64,000 bases of DNA from Bagarius yarrelli (taxonomy: Eukaryota; Chordata; Actinopteri; Siluriformes; Sisoridae): positions 1,340,001 through 1,404,000 of the forward strand of contig VCAZ01000121.1 in NCBI GenBank assembly GCA_005784505.1, written 5' to 3'. Each line of letters begins with the position of its first letter. Position 1 is the first letter of the stretch. The notes under the pieces were generated by a model. It was not told the DNA's origin. It searched no databases and saw nothing but the letters and a program-made list of their open reading frames with translations. A program made the translations under genes and the position numbers. This document shows, piece after piece, positions 21,803 to 33,064 of this stretch.

Positions 21803-23160
21803 CCAGTCAGGGGCCCATGCACCATGTAGGGCCCCCAGGCCAAAGCCTAGACAAGCCTTTGCGTTAATCCATTATCTCTTCATTTAATATGCAAACATAA
21901 CTAAACTCTAAACTAAATAATTGGCTTGTTCTTCCATTTAGGGGCTCTTTAATGTATTATTCATTACAGGTGCCGCAGGTACAATAGTTGTGTTCTAGCG
22001 TAATAAAGTCAATGTACTTTAATGAGTTTTTCCCCTGGGGGTGCACTCATTAACTCTAAAAACCACTGGCCCTCATTTAGTTCAGTCCTTTAATGAACAT
22101 AAAGAAACAAGACCATCGACCCGGAAGAGCTCTACACTGATCCTGTGTTTAACCTTTGACCTACTGCCTCACTCCCAGCTTCACTACATCAGACACATCA
22201 TTCACAGATAAAAGTAAATCCCCGTGTTAAACACCGTCATGTTGCACTTTCTTAACTTCTTGAGCTGAGCTTAACCGATAACCCAAATTTTGTATGTATA
22301 TTTATATATTTATGTATATTTATAATATATATATATATTATATATAATTTATTATACTTTATTCTAACCCAACATTGCTAAAATATATTTTTAAATGTAT
22401 TTACATAAATATATTTTCTACAAATATATATAAAAAATATATATTTTTAAAAAAATGCATTTTGATATTATTTAAAAATATATTTTAGTCAAGTCATTAT
22501 AAAGCAAAAACAGCTAATATTTAGGTTGACTTTTTCTGCCATGTTACTAAATTTACATTTGGTGGTATGGTTCGGTTTTAAACTTGGCCTGTCTTTTCTA
22601 TGAGCTCCATGAAATGCCCAGGGCCTAAACAGGGAAACAGCAGCATCCTCGGGTTGGTGGTTGGGGTTCAGGGGGCGACCCTCCAATTTTAAGAATAGGA
22701 GAGCAGCAGAACATCCCGCCAGAACAGAACAGAGCACCAATGACAATTGAATGATTAAGTACTTCCTTTGCTTCCTTTGTCTATGTGTCATGTTGTCATT
22801 GATTGTTTTAGTCATGTGGTCTTCAGTCATGTCCCCTCACTGGGTGTGAGCGCACTGCAAAAAATAGACAATCTAAACAGAGATTAGAAAACAAGTCAAA
22901 TGATCTGCCAGTGCAGTCTGATAATTACACTTGTTAAGATTTCTTAAAATAAGAAAACTAAACTAGGATTTAGTAAAAGAACACAATATCATAACAAGCA
23001 TTAAAACACATATTCCAAGCACTGTATTTAGTCTAATTAACTTAAAACTAGATTTCTAATCAACGAGTTTGCTTATTTTAATTTGTGTGAAACGATCTTT
23101 AATCTAGAATTACTGAACAGGAGAATTGCTTTTAATTTAAGAATTGTCTAATATATATAT
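21803..23160. other. Unclassified intergenic stretch
   Basis: Contains a TATA-rich low-complexity patch (22280-22480). A minus-strand open frame at 22489-22830 has no recognisable domain and is not called. Confidence 0.4.
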
Positions 23161-23368
23161 ATATAATATATAAAACTGAGCTCCACTCCGGACCTGTCAG
23201 ACCCTTCCCGGTTACCGGCTCTAGTTGATGATTACATCACCAGGGTGAGGACGTTCCACTCCGCCATAAAGAAGTTCCAGCTGTTCTTTAGGGACTTAAG
23301 ATTTAAGTTGCTCACACACACAAAATGTAACCACATAATTCCTGCTACCTGTTTTTCACCCAAATGAG

Positions 23369-23565
23369 GATGGATTCTCTGTTGAGGTTCCTCTCAATGT
23401 TTCTTCCTATTCTGTCTCCGGGAGTTTTTACTTGCCACTGTCGCTCTCGGCTTGCTCATCAGGGACAAACAACTGATTTCTGATTCATTTGCATCTTATA
23501 ATCTCTTCGATTGTGTAAAACTGCTTTGTGACAATATCCATTGTAAAAAGCGCTACAAAGTTTTT
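23369..23565 (+). mobile_element. LINE/SINE-like 3' tail fragment
   Basis: GAGGTTCCTCTCAATGTTTC, GGGAGTTTTTACTTGCCACT, TGCTCATCAGGGACAAA and AAACTGCTTTGTGACAATAT. Confidence 0.65.
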
Positions 23566-23741
23566 TGCAGACTTGAACAACGTCGTGAGAGCGTTTCGAG
23601 AGCAGTTCAGCTGACTTACCATTTGAAGAGCAACTGCAGGAGCTCTGATGAGGACACATTTACAGCATTGGTCAGACTCCAGATGACACCGATGATGTGT
23701 GTTTCAACGCTTTTACTTCTACTCATTCTCATAAAAAGACT

Positions 23742-24848
23742 TTTAGGCTGAATTTACACTGCAGGTCTTGATGCCTGATTCTGATTTTGTGACTATATTA
23801 GTTTTTTGATGACCTGCTTACATCATCTTTTAAAACTGACCCGTATCCGATATCTGCATTTATACTATACACATTAAAACAGCCCAATGTAGACATACTG
23901 ACCAGAAAAGGAAGTAAAAATAGTGGAATAATCAATGACAGCAATAGATTATTTATTATTTTGTCACATTTAAAGGTCGGCAAAACAATGATCTCTTTAG
24001 GCGGAGCAAAAAAAGAGGTTAGGCCTTGTTGCAGTCTGGTCAAATGTAGCATCGATTGCTAAGTTATAAATATTTTTTGTTTTATAGTGCAAAACAGACA
24101 AAACTGACTTTAATTAAACACAAATAATAAATAATCAAAATACACAGTTTCCCTAAGTTATTATATATCTCAGTTCAGTGTCCACCTGAGTTGACATCAT
24201 GCGCCAGCGTCATACACTTATAACTATCAATGTAACATTAATGGAATTTCTATCACTTTGTCTTACTTTGTCTGCAATAAAGCAAGCACACACCACATGA
24301 GCCACCACAACTGTCGTAAATGAAGTTGAACACACCCATTGGCTTGTTTAGGTCATGTGTCTCCTCCTGTTTTAGATATATAGCCTTATTTCTGCCATAG
24401 TCTATTGTTATGTATTTTGGCTGTACTGAGTTCATGTTCATGTGTAGTCTAGTTAAGTTTTTTTTGTAAAGAGAAGTTAAGTCAAGTTTGTGTTTGTTGT
24501 TTTGCCACTTTAACATTTAATAAAAAAGCACTTGGTTTCACGATACACACTGCCGACAGGAGATTCCTTTACATTTACTCTTTTACAGATGTACAATAAC
24601 ATTTACTTAACATTGCGTAGAAACACTACGTAGAAACACTACGTGGATTAGCTAAACATCTGACATGGCCACAAGGCAGTAGCATGGAGCCAAAGCAGCC
24701 TGTTAACAGAAGACAGCGTTTTTATTCACAATCCATTGGGAAACAAATTAACTTAGAAATAGAGATCTAAAAACTGATCCGATCCATGTGCTTTTTTCCT
24801 GCTTACACAATCGTGGGTCAAATGCAAGACTCTACTTTAAGGCGTAAA
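23742..24848 (+). mobile_element. Candidate 1.1-kb DNA transposon
   Basis: Its left end (CACTGCAGGTCTTGATGCC) matches, inverted, 21385-21535, and its right end (CATGTGCTTTTTTCCTGCTT, CAATCGTGGGTCAAATGC) matches 36110-36150. The two known ends in one orientation suggest one element. No transposase domain recognised inside. Confidence 0.5.
24721..24726 (-). terminator. Possible polyadenylation signal for the receptor
   Basis: AATAAA on the minus strand, about 580 bases beyond the receptor stop codon. I saw no closer canonical signal. If used, the 3' UTR would include the mermaid-like SINE at 24926-25173. Confidence 0.25.
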
Positions 24849-24925
24849 AAAACGCCTTTATGTCCCTACCTCACCTGAAGCAATGCAAAAAAGATACTCT
24901 ACATTTTCAAATTTGGTTTTTCAAG

Positions 24926-25173
24926 AGGGTCAGCACTGTAACTGGTTAGCACTGTTGCCTCGCAGCAAGAAGGTTCCAGGGGTCTTTCTGTGTGGAGTTT
25001 ACTCTGGGTTCTCCGATTTCCTCCCACAGCCAAAACATGTATATTAGATTGATTGGTGATTGTATGTGACTCTGTGATAGACAGGTACAGGGTGATCACT
25101 GCCTTTGACCCAATGACAGCTGGGATTCCCAGTTCCCCAGATCCCCATGACGGGAATATGTGATTATAGACAA
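24926..25173 (+). mobile_element. Mermaid-like SINE, degraded
   Basis: TTAGCACTGTTGCCTCGCAG, CAAGAAGGTTCCAGGGG, CTCCCACAGCCAAAACATG; the 3' half is decayed. It lies just beyond the receptor stop codon. Confidence 0.7.
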
Positions 25174-25305
25174 TGAAGTCTTTGGATAATTATATGTTTG
25201 TATCCTCATGAACAGTTTCAATCTCCTTAGCGTCCTGACTGCCAGCAAAAATGTCTGCCAATAAGATTTTCTAAATAGACAAACCAATAAAAGGTATAGT
25301 AGCAA

Positions 25306-25939
25306 TTAGAGAATTGTTGAGCGGTGGGTGGTATTGGGACTGATGCTGGAACATCCCTCTGTCTTCACCGTGGCCTTAGACAGGTTGCTTGGAGTATCGC
25401 AACGACGGCACAGACGCTCACGGTAGTTCTGCGCAAAGATCAGAAGCATGAGCGGGTTGATGCAGCTGTGTGAGTAGCTCAGGCAAATGCTGATGTTGTA
25501 GGCGTAGACAAAAGCCGGCGTGGGCTCTTGAATACCCAGGTTGATCACCTGGATTACATGATATGGTGTCCAGCACAGCAGAAAGAGCGCAATAACCATG
25601 ATAACCATTTTGGTGGCTCTTTTGGCCCAAAGGGATTGTTTTCGCTTGACGCGACGCATCGACTGAAATACGTGGTACAGAGTCAACGAGTAGAAGGTGC
25701 TGATGATAATTAGAGGCACGATGAAACCCAGTGTCGACTGGTACAGAGTGTACCAATACATGTCCCGGGGACCATCAAGGTATATCATGCATATGCTGGA
25801 GTTGTCCTTGGAAATGACCTTGGCATAGATCATGACAGGGATGGTAAGCAGAAAACTGCCCATCCACACCAGGAAGTTGATGATGATGGTCCACCGTATG
25901 GTGCGGTTCTCCGACATGGGATGGACGATAGCAGTGTAC
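25306..25939 (-). CDS. MCH receptor-like GPCR, coding exon 2 (DRY to C-terminus)
   Basis: Second and last coding exon. Its first base completes the Arg codon of the DRY motif (residues 131-133), followed by TAIVHP. Joined to exon 1 it gives 342 residues, close to human MCHR2 at about 340. TM4 contains W157 and P166. The second extracellular loop has sequon N178 and C182, the partner of C107. YWYTLYQ precedes TM5 (P207). TM6 has CWTPYHVIQ (W255, P257), and TM7 is followed by a basic tail with C309 and C312 as possible palmitoylation sites. SFLLTIPV..YAKVI, TKMV, PYHVIQ, NL, EPT.AF and SICLSY resemble MCHR2, while YW-aromatic-TLYQ and FVYxYN resemble MCHR1. The NPxxY motif reads NPLML, with Leu297 where Tyr is expected. 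The frame closes with TAA at 25308-25306. No frameshift or internal stop is present, so the gene looks intact. Confidence 0.92.
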
Positions 25940-26269
25940 CTTTGGAAAATGACCAGAGGTTGTGTTAGTCATCTGAATGCTATAATAAACCCTTAAAATA
26001 GTAGCCAACTATTGGACAATAACTAATAAAAGCAGTTTCTGAAACACATACAAGGTTGATTATTTGAAATTCTTGACATTTTCATCATTCAGAGTTTATA
26101 TCCAGTCATGCGCAAGGAAATTATTAAAATCCTAACCCCCAACCACAAAAGTTACTCAAAATCTAACACTTAACCCTAACGCTTAAACCGTAATTTTAAC
26201 CTTTCTAACCAAAATAAGAATTTTGTAGAAGGACAATTTACCTAATGTGTCTTCATTTCTCCATTAATT

Positions 26270-26404
26270 AATTCATTTATTTTTATTTAGCACTTTTTTT
26301 ATCCAAGTAGCCCAGCATAGGCATCTTGAAGGAGTTGAGAATTTACTCCTCCAACTTCCAATCAGCAATCCAACACCTTATTAATCACTGAGCCAAAACT
26401 CCGC
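26270..26404 (-). mobile_element. Strongly decayed tRNA-derived SINE
   Basis: AATCAGCAATCCAACACCTT and AATCACTGAGCCAAAACTCC resemble the head of other copies. Confidence 0.4.
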
Positions 26405-27933
26405 CATTGACGTCCCTAAGGGTATGGACCTTTGTATTTTTTCAATAACAAAATATATTTTTGAAATATTTACCTTATATTAATTTTGCTTTGGTGCTGC
26501 AAGGATAAAAAGCCAAGATAAATATAATCTGAGCTGCACACAGTGGTCTTACAAAAAAAAAACTTAAAAAAAAATTAATTAAAAAAAAAAAAAAATAAAA
26601 AAATGTTTAAAAATAACAATTAAAAAAAAAAACAATTTTAAAAAATTAAAAAAGCAAAAAAAAAAAAAATATAAATCAAATTATCAATGTCAGTGTTGGC
26701 AAATCAAATCATAGTAGGCGGGGTTTATGTTCACAAGCGCTGTGTGTAAAAATTTCAGTTGAACGCTCAAGATATTTATGTGCAAGATCTGAGTAGCTAA
26801 ACCAATTATTTCCTATTTGACTGTTGTTTTATAACAGAAATGTTAAAAAAACAGAAATACTTGTAAACTAATATGCATTTGTCTAATTTTGCTATTTAGA
26901 ATTATGTACATGATTAAGCTAATGTAGCTTACTGTAATTGTCAGTGTGATGACACAAAAGACATTAATAGATCGTTTATCATAAACTAGTCACATTAAAG
27001 CTTATGAAATTGACACTGGTCCTGGTTTGATATACTGAATTTTATATTCTATTTTAGTGTGTTTACATATTCGACCAATTTGTGCGTTTTTACTAACTTA
27101 AACCTACATTCATCTGCTACAGTTAGTGTAAGTGCAATTGAATTACATACAATATTTTATTTTTGTACATTTTGTAAAATTGTCTCTTAGGTTAAAAAAA
27201 ATGTATAGACTTCAATAAATACTGGACTAAATACAGTTTTATCCTCAATTAAATAAACTTAGATGGGATTTTATGCCATGGACTGGTTTTATTAATTGAA
27301 AAATAAATGTAGTTTGCAATAGTTTGATCCAGTAGAAAAAATATGTTCACAAAAATTTTCCTAATTCCAGTTTGGGATGTTTCATTGTGCAAACTTTATC
27401 CTCTCTATTTTCAGTTTGTAGCATGAATCATTCATTGCAACATTTAATCCAATTCTTACGTTATCTGTTATTTTGGTAAATAGATAAAAAATGATCCAAT
27501 TTATGATGTTTAAAACATCTTAGAATGCACTCAGATAGGTCAGGAAAATCTAAATTTCTCTCAGGGGAGCATGTCTCCGAACCCTGCTACCAGTCTCCAT
27601 TTTGGTAAACCCGCGTACAGCTCTGGATATGAAAGAGTGAAAGAGCAATTTTGCAAATCCTTGTGAAAAATACCTAAAATCCTGCAGAATTCTTCTGGAC
27701 AGTAGATTCAAGCATATAATTTGGTTACCACTAATAGGTTTATTGAGTAAATTACTGCAACTCAAGACCAAGCTTGATGCCAGATGCTAATTCCCAATAA
27801 TCAAGCCAGGGGAAAGAGCAGTGAAGAAGAACCCTCTGACATAAGAAGGCTCCTTGAGAGAAACCAGAAGACTGTAGGAATTCTATCTTGTACTTGGTAA
27901 CAACGGATATGGTGATTATGAGATTTTTGGGCA
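26405..27933. other. Intron interior, unclassified
   Basis: AT-rich, with an A-homopolymer-rich patch at 26550-26675. No exon or known repeat recognised; 27550-27930 has more balanced composition but no supported frame. Confidence 0.4.
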
Positions 27934-28102
27934 AGCGGTAGCTCTGTGCTCAAGGTGTGGCTCTGCTAATCAAAAGATCATGGGTTTAATTCACAGCACC
28001 ACCAATCTGCCATCACTGGGCCTCCGAACAAGCCCCCTAACCCCAGTTAGATTTAAAAAATTGCTTTGGATAAGGGCGTCTGCCAAATGTCAGAAATGTA
28101 AA
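27934..28102 (+). mobile_element. tRNA-derived SINE in the intron
   Basis: Head GCGGTAGCTCTGTGCTCAAG, tail TGGATAAGGGCGTCTGCC, CAGAAATGTAAAC. Confidence 0.75.
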
Positions 28103-28448
28103 CATCATAAACAATATAAAAAATTAAAGACAGACAGTGTAATTATATTAAATCCCACTATATTATTTGCTGATTTAAGGAGCAAACCCATTTTCTCAAG
28201 GCAGGGTCGGCTCCAGGCATGGGCAGCGGTGGACTGAGCCCACTCAAACGTCTGTGTTGTCCACTTAAATAAAATTTGTTAAAGTCAGCAGTATGCAAAT
28301 ATACTTTTCTTTTCTTTTGTGTGATATTCATAGTTTGATAAAAGCAGCCTGGGGTAAAAGCCTAAAAGCAGACTTTGTGGTTAAAGAAGGGGTGTAAAAA
28401 ACCCGACCAATCACAACGCAAAGTCAAACTGTTTCCTGTTTTTGATTG

Positions 28449-28552
<104 letters not shown>

Positions 28553-29056
28553 AACCCCGCCCCCAAAAATTGGTCACCTGATATATCTGCCTGATCGCCC
28601 TACAAGAACCTCAAGGACTTATCCCCGATAAGGGATCCTCAAAGGCTTCATTAGAGAATGAAGGTTCTTAGATTCTTTATTAGATTTCTCCAAGGATCCA
28701 TGTTAATCCAACATTAACACAACTGAACGCCACAAGCTTCCGATCAGCAGTGTAACACTTTAAAGACATTTTTATCAGGCAAAGTTTTCTTAATAGAGTG
28801 AAAAAGTGAATGAATAGTTTTTTTGTCTTGGTTTAGATGAAGGTGTAGATGTCAAGTTAGGACAGTCAGAAAGACAAGAAAAAACGTTTTGAAGCTTGAA
28901 TTACTTAATCTAACTAAATGTAAGAATTGCAGTCATGCGCTGTCTGAATTCCTGACCCATGAACGGAACACTGGGACATAAAATTAACAAAAAGGAAAAA
29001 AGTAAACACATGCCAACAGAACCGTGTAACAAACACAGTAGCATGTTATTGTAGGT
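28553..29056. other. Intron interior, unclassified
   Basis: Nothing recognised. Confidence 0.4.
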
Positions 29057-29238
29057 CAGGAGTGTCAAACTGACACACCAGAGGGCCAAAACTCTGCAGA
29101 GTTTAGTTTCAACCTTATTCCAAACCACAAAACATGGAGCCTAATAGACATGATAAACTGGATCAGGTGCAATTAATTAGAGTTCAGGCTAAACTCTGCA
29201 GGACGTTGGCCCTCCAGGAACTGAGATTGACATCTCTG
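29057..29238. mobile_element. Palindromic hAT-like MITE (182 bp)
   Basis: Left end CAGGAGTGTCAAACTGACAC and right end (inverted) CAGAGATGTCAATCTCAG; inside, AACTCTGCAGAGTTTAG is mirrored by CTAAACTCTGCAGG. Flanked by TTGTAGGT and TTGTAGAG, an 8-bp target duplication with six matches, the size expected for hAT. Confidence 0.75.
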
Positions 29239-29589
29239 TTGTAGAGCTACAATAATATAGAGATAAATAACATCCAGATCTATAAATTATAGCAAGACGT
29301 ATGGGTAAACCTATTCGCTTGCTTTTGTTCTTTTTTATAAAATAATTATTATCCAGTGTGAAATGGTGTGTGTTGCAGATCTAAGAAATAGCCGTTTGTA
29401 ATAATTACAAACAGAAGACTTGTATGATATTTCTTCAATGTTATACACAAATTTGCAGCCATGTTTGTTTGGGTTTTTTTTTCTTTATTCTTAAAGAATA
29501 TTTCTGATTATTTTTTATTCCAATAATGCAATAACCATCATAACAAATTTGAGTCTAATTAAATAATAGCCTTTAAGACAGAAAACATC

Positions 29590-29689
29590 CAGTTTGTGTG
29601 TGGAATGTGGACTGGAACTGTTCAGGGGTAGTAAGGGGTTTCGGCTTGACCTAAGGGGGGGTTCGTCCAAAATAGGTTAAGAACCACTG
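29590..29689 (-). mobile_element. hAT-like terminal fragment
   Basis: The minus strand starts CAGTGGTTCTTAACCTATTT, which resembles the terminus of SPIN/hAT-type elements. Only this end is recognisable. Confidence 0.5.
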
Positions 29690-29974
29690 CTTTATTCGAA
29701 AGAAAGTTAGGAAGCACATGACCGGTAAAGCCACTAGCGTTGCCCCGTCTGCCTCCATAAGAACCACAGTGGAATTAGGCCAGAGCGCTCAGGGCTAGAA
29801 ACTGCTGTGAAATGTTGTCAAACTGTATTGTAACATTGAGTTCTGATCTCATCCCACCAACCACAGAAAGTGTAAAGAGTCTTGTTTTAACATTCTGGAC
29901 ATCACATGCTTTGTGGTTTGGGTGTGAGGGGATAAAAACTCTAGTGTGTGTTCCGTACTCATAATCATAACAGA

Positions 29975-30109
29975 TCTGGCCCTGTGATGGACTGGTGGCC
30001 TGTCCAGGTTGTTCATCTCCTGCCTTTTACCCTTTCAGAGATGGCTGGGATAGACTCCAGTAGATTCCTGTGACCCCAAATTAGGGAATAAGCAGGTATA
30101 GAAGATGAA
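29975..30109 (+). mobile_element. Mermaid-like SINE, 3' half
   Basis: GGCCCTGTGATGGACTGGTG to AATAAGCAGGTATAGAAGAT; abuts the L2-like fragment. Confidence 0.75.
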
Positions 30110-30465
30110 AATGACGTGTAAATTTGAATGTCATCAGCATAAATATTGTATCCAAGGTCATGACGCTGTAGTATCTGACCCATAGGTAAAATAAAAAAAC
30201 AGCAAAGGGCCAAGAAGAGAACCCTGGGGGACGCCTTGTTTTAGAGGGGAACTAAAATCCCTAGCAAAAATGTAATACTGTCCATCACATAGGTATAAAG
30301 AGAGCCAGGCGAAAGCAGTACCAGATATACCCACAGACGAAAGACAGGAAATAAACAAATCATGAGAAATAGTATTAAAGGCAGAGCTGAGTCAGTGTCA
30401 CAAGAGAGTAATAAATTGTTCACTACCTTTACAAGGACAGTTCTGTGTTGTAAATAGAACAAATG
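30110..30465 (-). mobile_element. L2-like LINE reverse transcriptase fragment
   Basis: The minus strand encodes, with frameshifts, VGISGTAFAWLSLYL, GVPQGSLLGPLLF and YNIYADDIQIYTSF. GVPQGS..GPLLF and YADD are palm motifs of L2/CR1-type reverse transcriptases. The part before it (LPLILFLMICLFP region) is frame-broken. A dead copy in the receptor intron. Confidence 0.82.
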
Positions 30466-31582
30466 AATAATTTGCCACTAGGAACGACTGAAGCTGGGAA
30501 GCTAAAGTGCTCTCTAATAATTTAGCACTAAATGAAAAAACTTTCCTGCAAAAATGTTACCTTTCGTAGTCTAAATCAAATTGAAATTATTCCTAAACGT
30601 TACAAATTTTTAACATTCTAAGTGTTTATTCTTATATAAGCTTTAACCATCACTGTAACCATCTACACAAATTATGGTGTAGTATATTGTTGTGTCAGTG
30701 TTAAGTGCTTTTGTGTTGTTTTTCTTTCACTTTTTCTTTTCAAATTACTGCTCTGGTCTTAATGACAGCTGGTGGTCATAAATCACTACCAGATAGCTGA
30801 CTATTTAGATTGATTGGCTGGAAGATAACACCAGCTTGGAGAGTATCTTCTTTTGCCCCAGTGTGTGTGTGAGTGGTGGTGTTGTGCTGTTGAAAATGAA
30901 TCCTATGTCAGTCATTTTGTTTTTCTTCTGTGTATTGTAGAGACTTTAGTGCTGTAAAACTCCATCTGTTTTCTCCATCTGGTAGTCAGGGATCTTTTTG
31001 AAAATCACTCTAAAGCCAACCTATTTCTGCCCTCTTTTTCTCACACTTTTAGCCAGAAAATTATTATTATTATATTTAATAAAAATTAATAATTAAATAA
31101 TTAAATTTAAATTTCCTTTGTACAGTATAATATTGGTTAAGCAGAATAAACAAATAGTTATTAAGCATTAAATAAATGTTAATAAGCAAATAGATTAATA
31201 AATCGTTACACACAGTGTTAATCTCCTCCCAGATTTATAATGATAATGATGATATTTTTACTTATTGTAATTATTATAATTATTATGCTTATATTCCAAA
31301 AAAAAAATCTAAAAATGTAAGAAAACCCCTGGAACTAATAGAACTAAAAAAAGTAGGTAGACACAATTGTAAACAAACATTCAAATTAATGAATATATTA
31401 TAAAATCAGATTAATTAAATCAAATGAAACAAACAAATAAATAAATAGATGCCTAATTATTATGTTTAGACAGACAGCGGACCCTCTTAAAATACTTTAG
31501 AGTTCTCGCATTGTACCGTGCTCGACTAGTCCCACCATCCCCTAAGATGCAAGGTGGGTCTGCCTCAAGTCTTTCCTGAACT
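30466..31582. other. Intron interior, unclassified AT-rich
   Basis: No exon or known repeat recognised. Confidence 0.4.
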
Positions 31583-31662
31583 TAAACTTTCCCATTAATG
31601 TCAGAACAGCAGCATCACTGACTGTTATTAGTTTCTGGGTTGTTACAATTTGTTTCGTGATA
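31583..31662 (+). mobile_element. Short LINE-derived fragment
   Basis: Matches 34207-34282 (TCAGAACAGCAG, GTTGTTACAATTTGTTTCGT). The other copy carries more of a LINE frame. Confidence 0.5.
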
Positions 31663-31679
31663 CAGACAGACAGACAGAC

Positions 31680-31760
<81 letters not shown>

Positions 31761-31932
31761 CTGTAGACAGACAAGGTAGACAGATAGACAGACAGATAGA
31801 TGGATACTTTAGACAAACAGACAGACATAGATACTGTAGACAGACATACAGACATACATACTGTAGTCAAACAGACAGACAGATAGATACTTTAGACATT
31901 CAGACAGACGAACAGACAGACAGACAGATAGA
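31663..31932. repeat. GACA/GATA compound microsatellite at the intron start
   Basis: GACA units, then about twenty GATA units to 31760, then degenerate GACA/GATA with ACTGTAGACAGAC-type interruptions. On the transcribed strand it starts four bases into the intron. Confidence 0.97.
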
Positions 31933-31936
31933 TCAC

Positions 31937-32331
31937 CTGTCGATACAGAGCACAGTGACGATGCCAACAGTGGTGAACTGGTTGCTTACGTCCACCACCA
32001 CCACGGCTTTACACATGAAGGCGCCGAAGATCCACTGACGCTCCCACACCAGCTGGTGGATGTTGAATGGCATGACGAGCAGGAACAGCAGGTCTGCCAC
32101 GGCCAGGTTAAGCACATACACGTCCGACACCAGCTTCTTCTTGCACGTGGCCACGGCGTAAATCACCAGCGCGTTGGCGATGACGCCGACCGCGCACAGG
32201 ATCCCATACACAGCGGGGAACACATGCGTAAAGAACTTCGCATCCGCCGCGTCGTAGTCGGGAAACGAGACATTCGCACAGGCTGACGTGCCGTTCACGG
32301 AATCGCACAACTCTGCCGAGTCGTTCATCAT
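31937..32331 (-). CDS. MCH receptor-like GPCR, coding exon 1 (N-terminus to TM3)
   Basis: First coding exon of a rhodopsin-class receptor, residues 1-131 plus two bases of codon 132. I start at the first of two adjacent ATGs (32331): the frame stays open upstream but has no other ATG before the leader becomes AT-rich. The short N-terminus has three N-glycosylation sequons (N3, N13, N20). TM1 carries N53, TM2 has the NLAVAD motif with D80 followed by MPFNIHQL, C107 opens TM3, and D114 lies in VDVSNQF. MPFxIHQ, W-x-FG and the D-x-x-x-QF segment match the MCH receptor family, where the TM3 Asp contacts the peptide ligand. The exon ends CIDR, inside the DRY motif. MCH receptors are plasma-membrane receptors for melanin-concentrating hormone, coupling to Gi/Gq and acting in appetite and, in fish, colour change. 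The subtype (MCHR1b-like or MCHR2-like) cannot be fixed by eye. Confidence 0.9.
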
Positions 32332-32440
32332 CAAACTGAGATACGACCTGCCCCAATACTGAGCTGCACGACCCGGTTTACTGCGTGGAGCAAGAGACGA
32401 GGTCTCCAAACGCGCGCGCCGGAGACATTTCCATAACTTT
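31940..32440. promoter_or_regulatory. CpG-rich island over receptor exon 1
   Basis: CG dinucleotides are dense across exon 1 and its leader (for example around 32150-32200 and 32402-32420) and sparse in the neighbouring AT-rich DNA. Such islands commonly mark vertebrate promoters and first exons. Judged by eye, not by a calculated observed/expected ratio. Confidence 0.5.
32378..32434 (-). other. Possible upstream ORF in the receptor leader (18 codons)
   Basis: On the minus strand an ATG at 32434 opens an 18-residue frame beginning MEMSPARAFG and ending at a TAA (32380-32378), 46 bases before the receptor ATG and in a different frame. If the mRNA starts upstream of it, it could dampen translation of the receptor. 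This is visible in the sequence; use of the uORF is inference. Confidence 0.3.
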
Positions 32441-32930
32441 TGCGCGACTTTTTTTTTCTATCTCGAAAAAATATATTTAATCTTTCAATTAAGCTTGTTT
32501 TATTTTCATCTCTTTCTTCTTTTGTGTGTTATCTCATCTTAGCTTTAGCGTATATATGTGTGCGCGCACGCGTTCTTTTTTCTTCTTCCAGATTTTCTCC
32601 TACCAGATCAAACCCTAAAACCCGCCATCTGCTTAGGAGGCTGGTTAAAAAGTAAATGTGGGCGTGGTCCTGAACCATCTTGAACCATCACACTCATTTA
32701 GATCAAGAACGTTTCTCATTTCGTTACACAGAACACACAGATTTCACTATTTCACTATATATATTACTATTTTAACAACAGAACCTTTTTTATTTATGCT
32801 TTTGTGTTTTTTTAAATAAATGCGGTAATATAAAATATAAATCAATATATAATTGTAATTAAATAATGTAGGCCAAAATATTAGATAAAGAATTAGATAA
32901 TTATTACATAATTGATAAGATATTCAGATC
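32441..32930. other. Region upstream of the receptor
   Basis: T-rich then AT-rich. No upstream coding exon seen. Confidence 0.4.
32545..32562 (-). promoter_or_regulatory. Candidate TATA-like element upstream of the receptor
   Basis: Read on the minus strand, a TATATA stretch (32556-32551) next to a GC-rich alternating purine-pyrimidine run (GTGCGCGCGCAC type, 32561-32572) lies about 220 bases before the receptor ATG. The position suits a core promoter for a gene with a short leader. The motif is short and the flanks are AT-rich, so this is weak. Confidence 0.2.
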
Positions 32931-32984
32931 CAGTAAGTCACTCTGGATAGGGGCATCTGTCAGGTGCCAGAAATGTAAATGTTA
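32931..32984 (+). mobile_element. tRNA-derived SINE tail
   Basis: GTAAGTCACTCTGGATAGGG and CAGAAATGTAAATG. Confidence 0.6.
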
Positions 32985-33064
32985 TGTCATGTTTTTGTGA
33001 AACTTTCCTGCAAAAATGTTGTGTTTGCAAATCCTCACAACACAACCAAAGCAAATGTGTGCTG

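Noticed and set aside
22489..22830. 113-codon minus-strand open frame
   Set aside because: No recognisable domain, no splice or promoter context, and low-complexity flanks.
32329..32409. Longer receptor N-terminus starting at 32409
   Set aside because: The frame is open there but the codon at 32409 is TTG, not ATG. The first in-frame ATG is at 32331.
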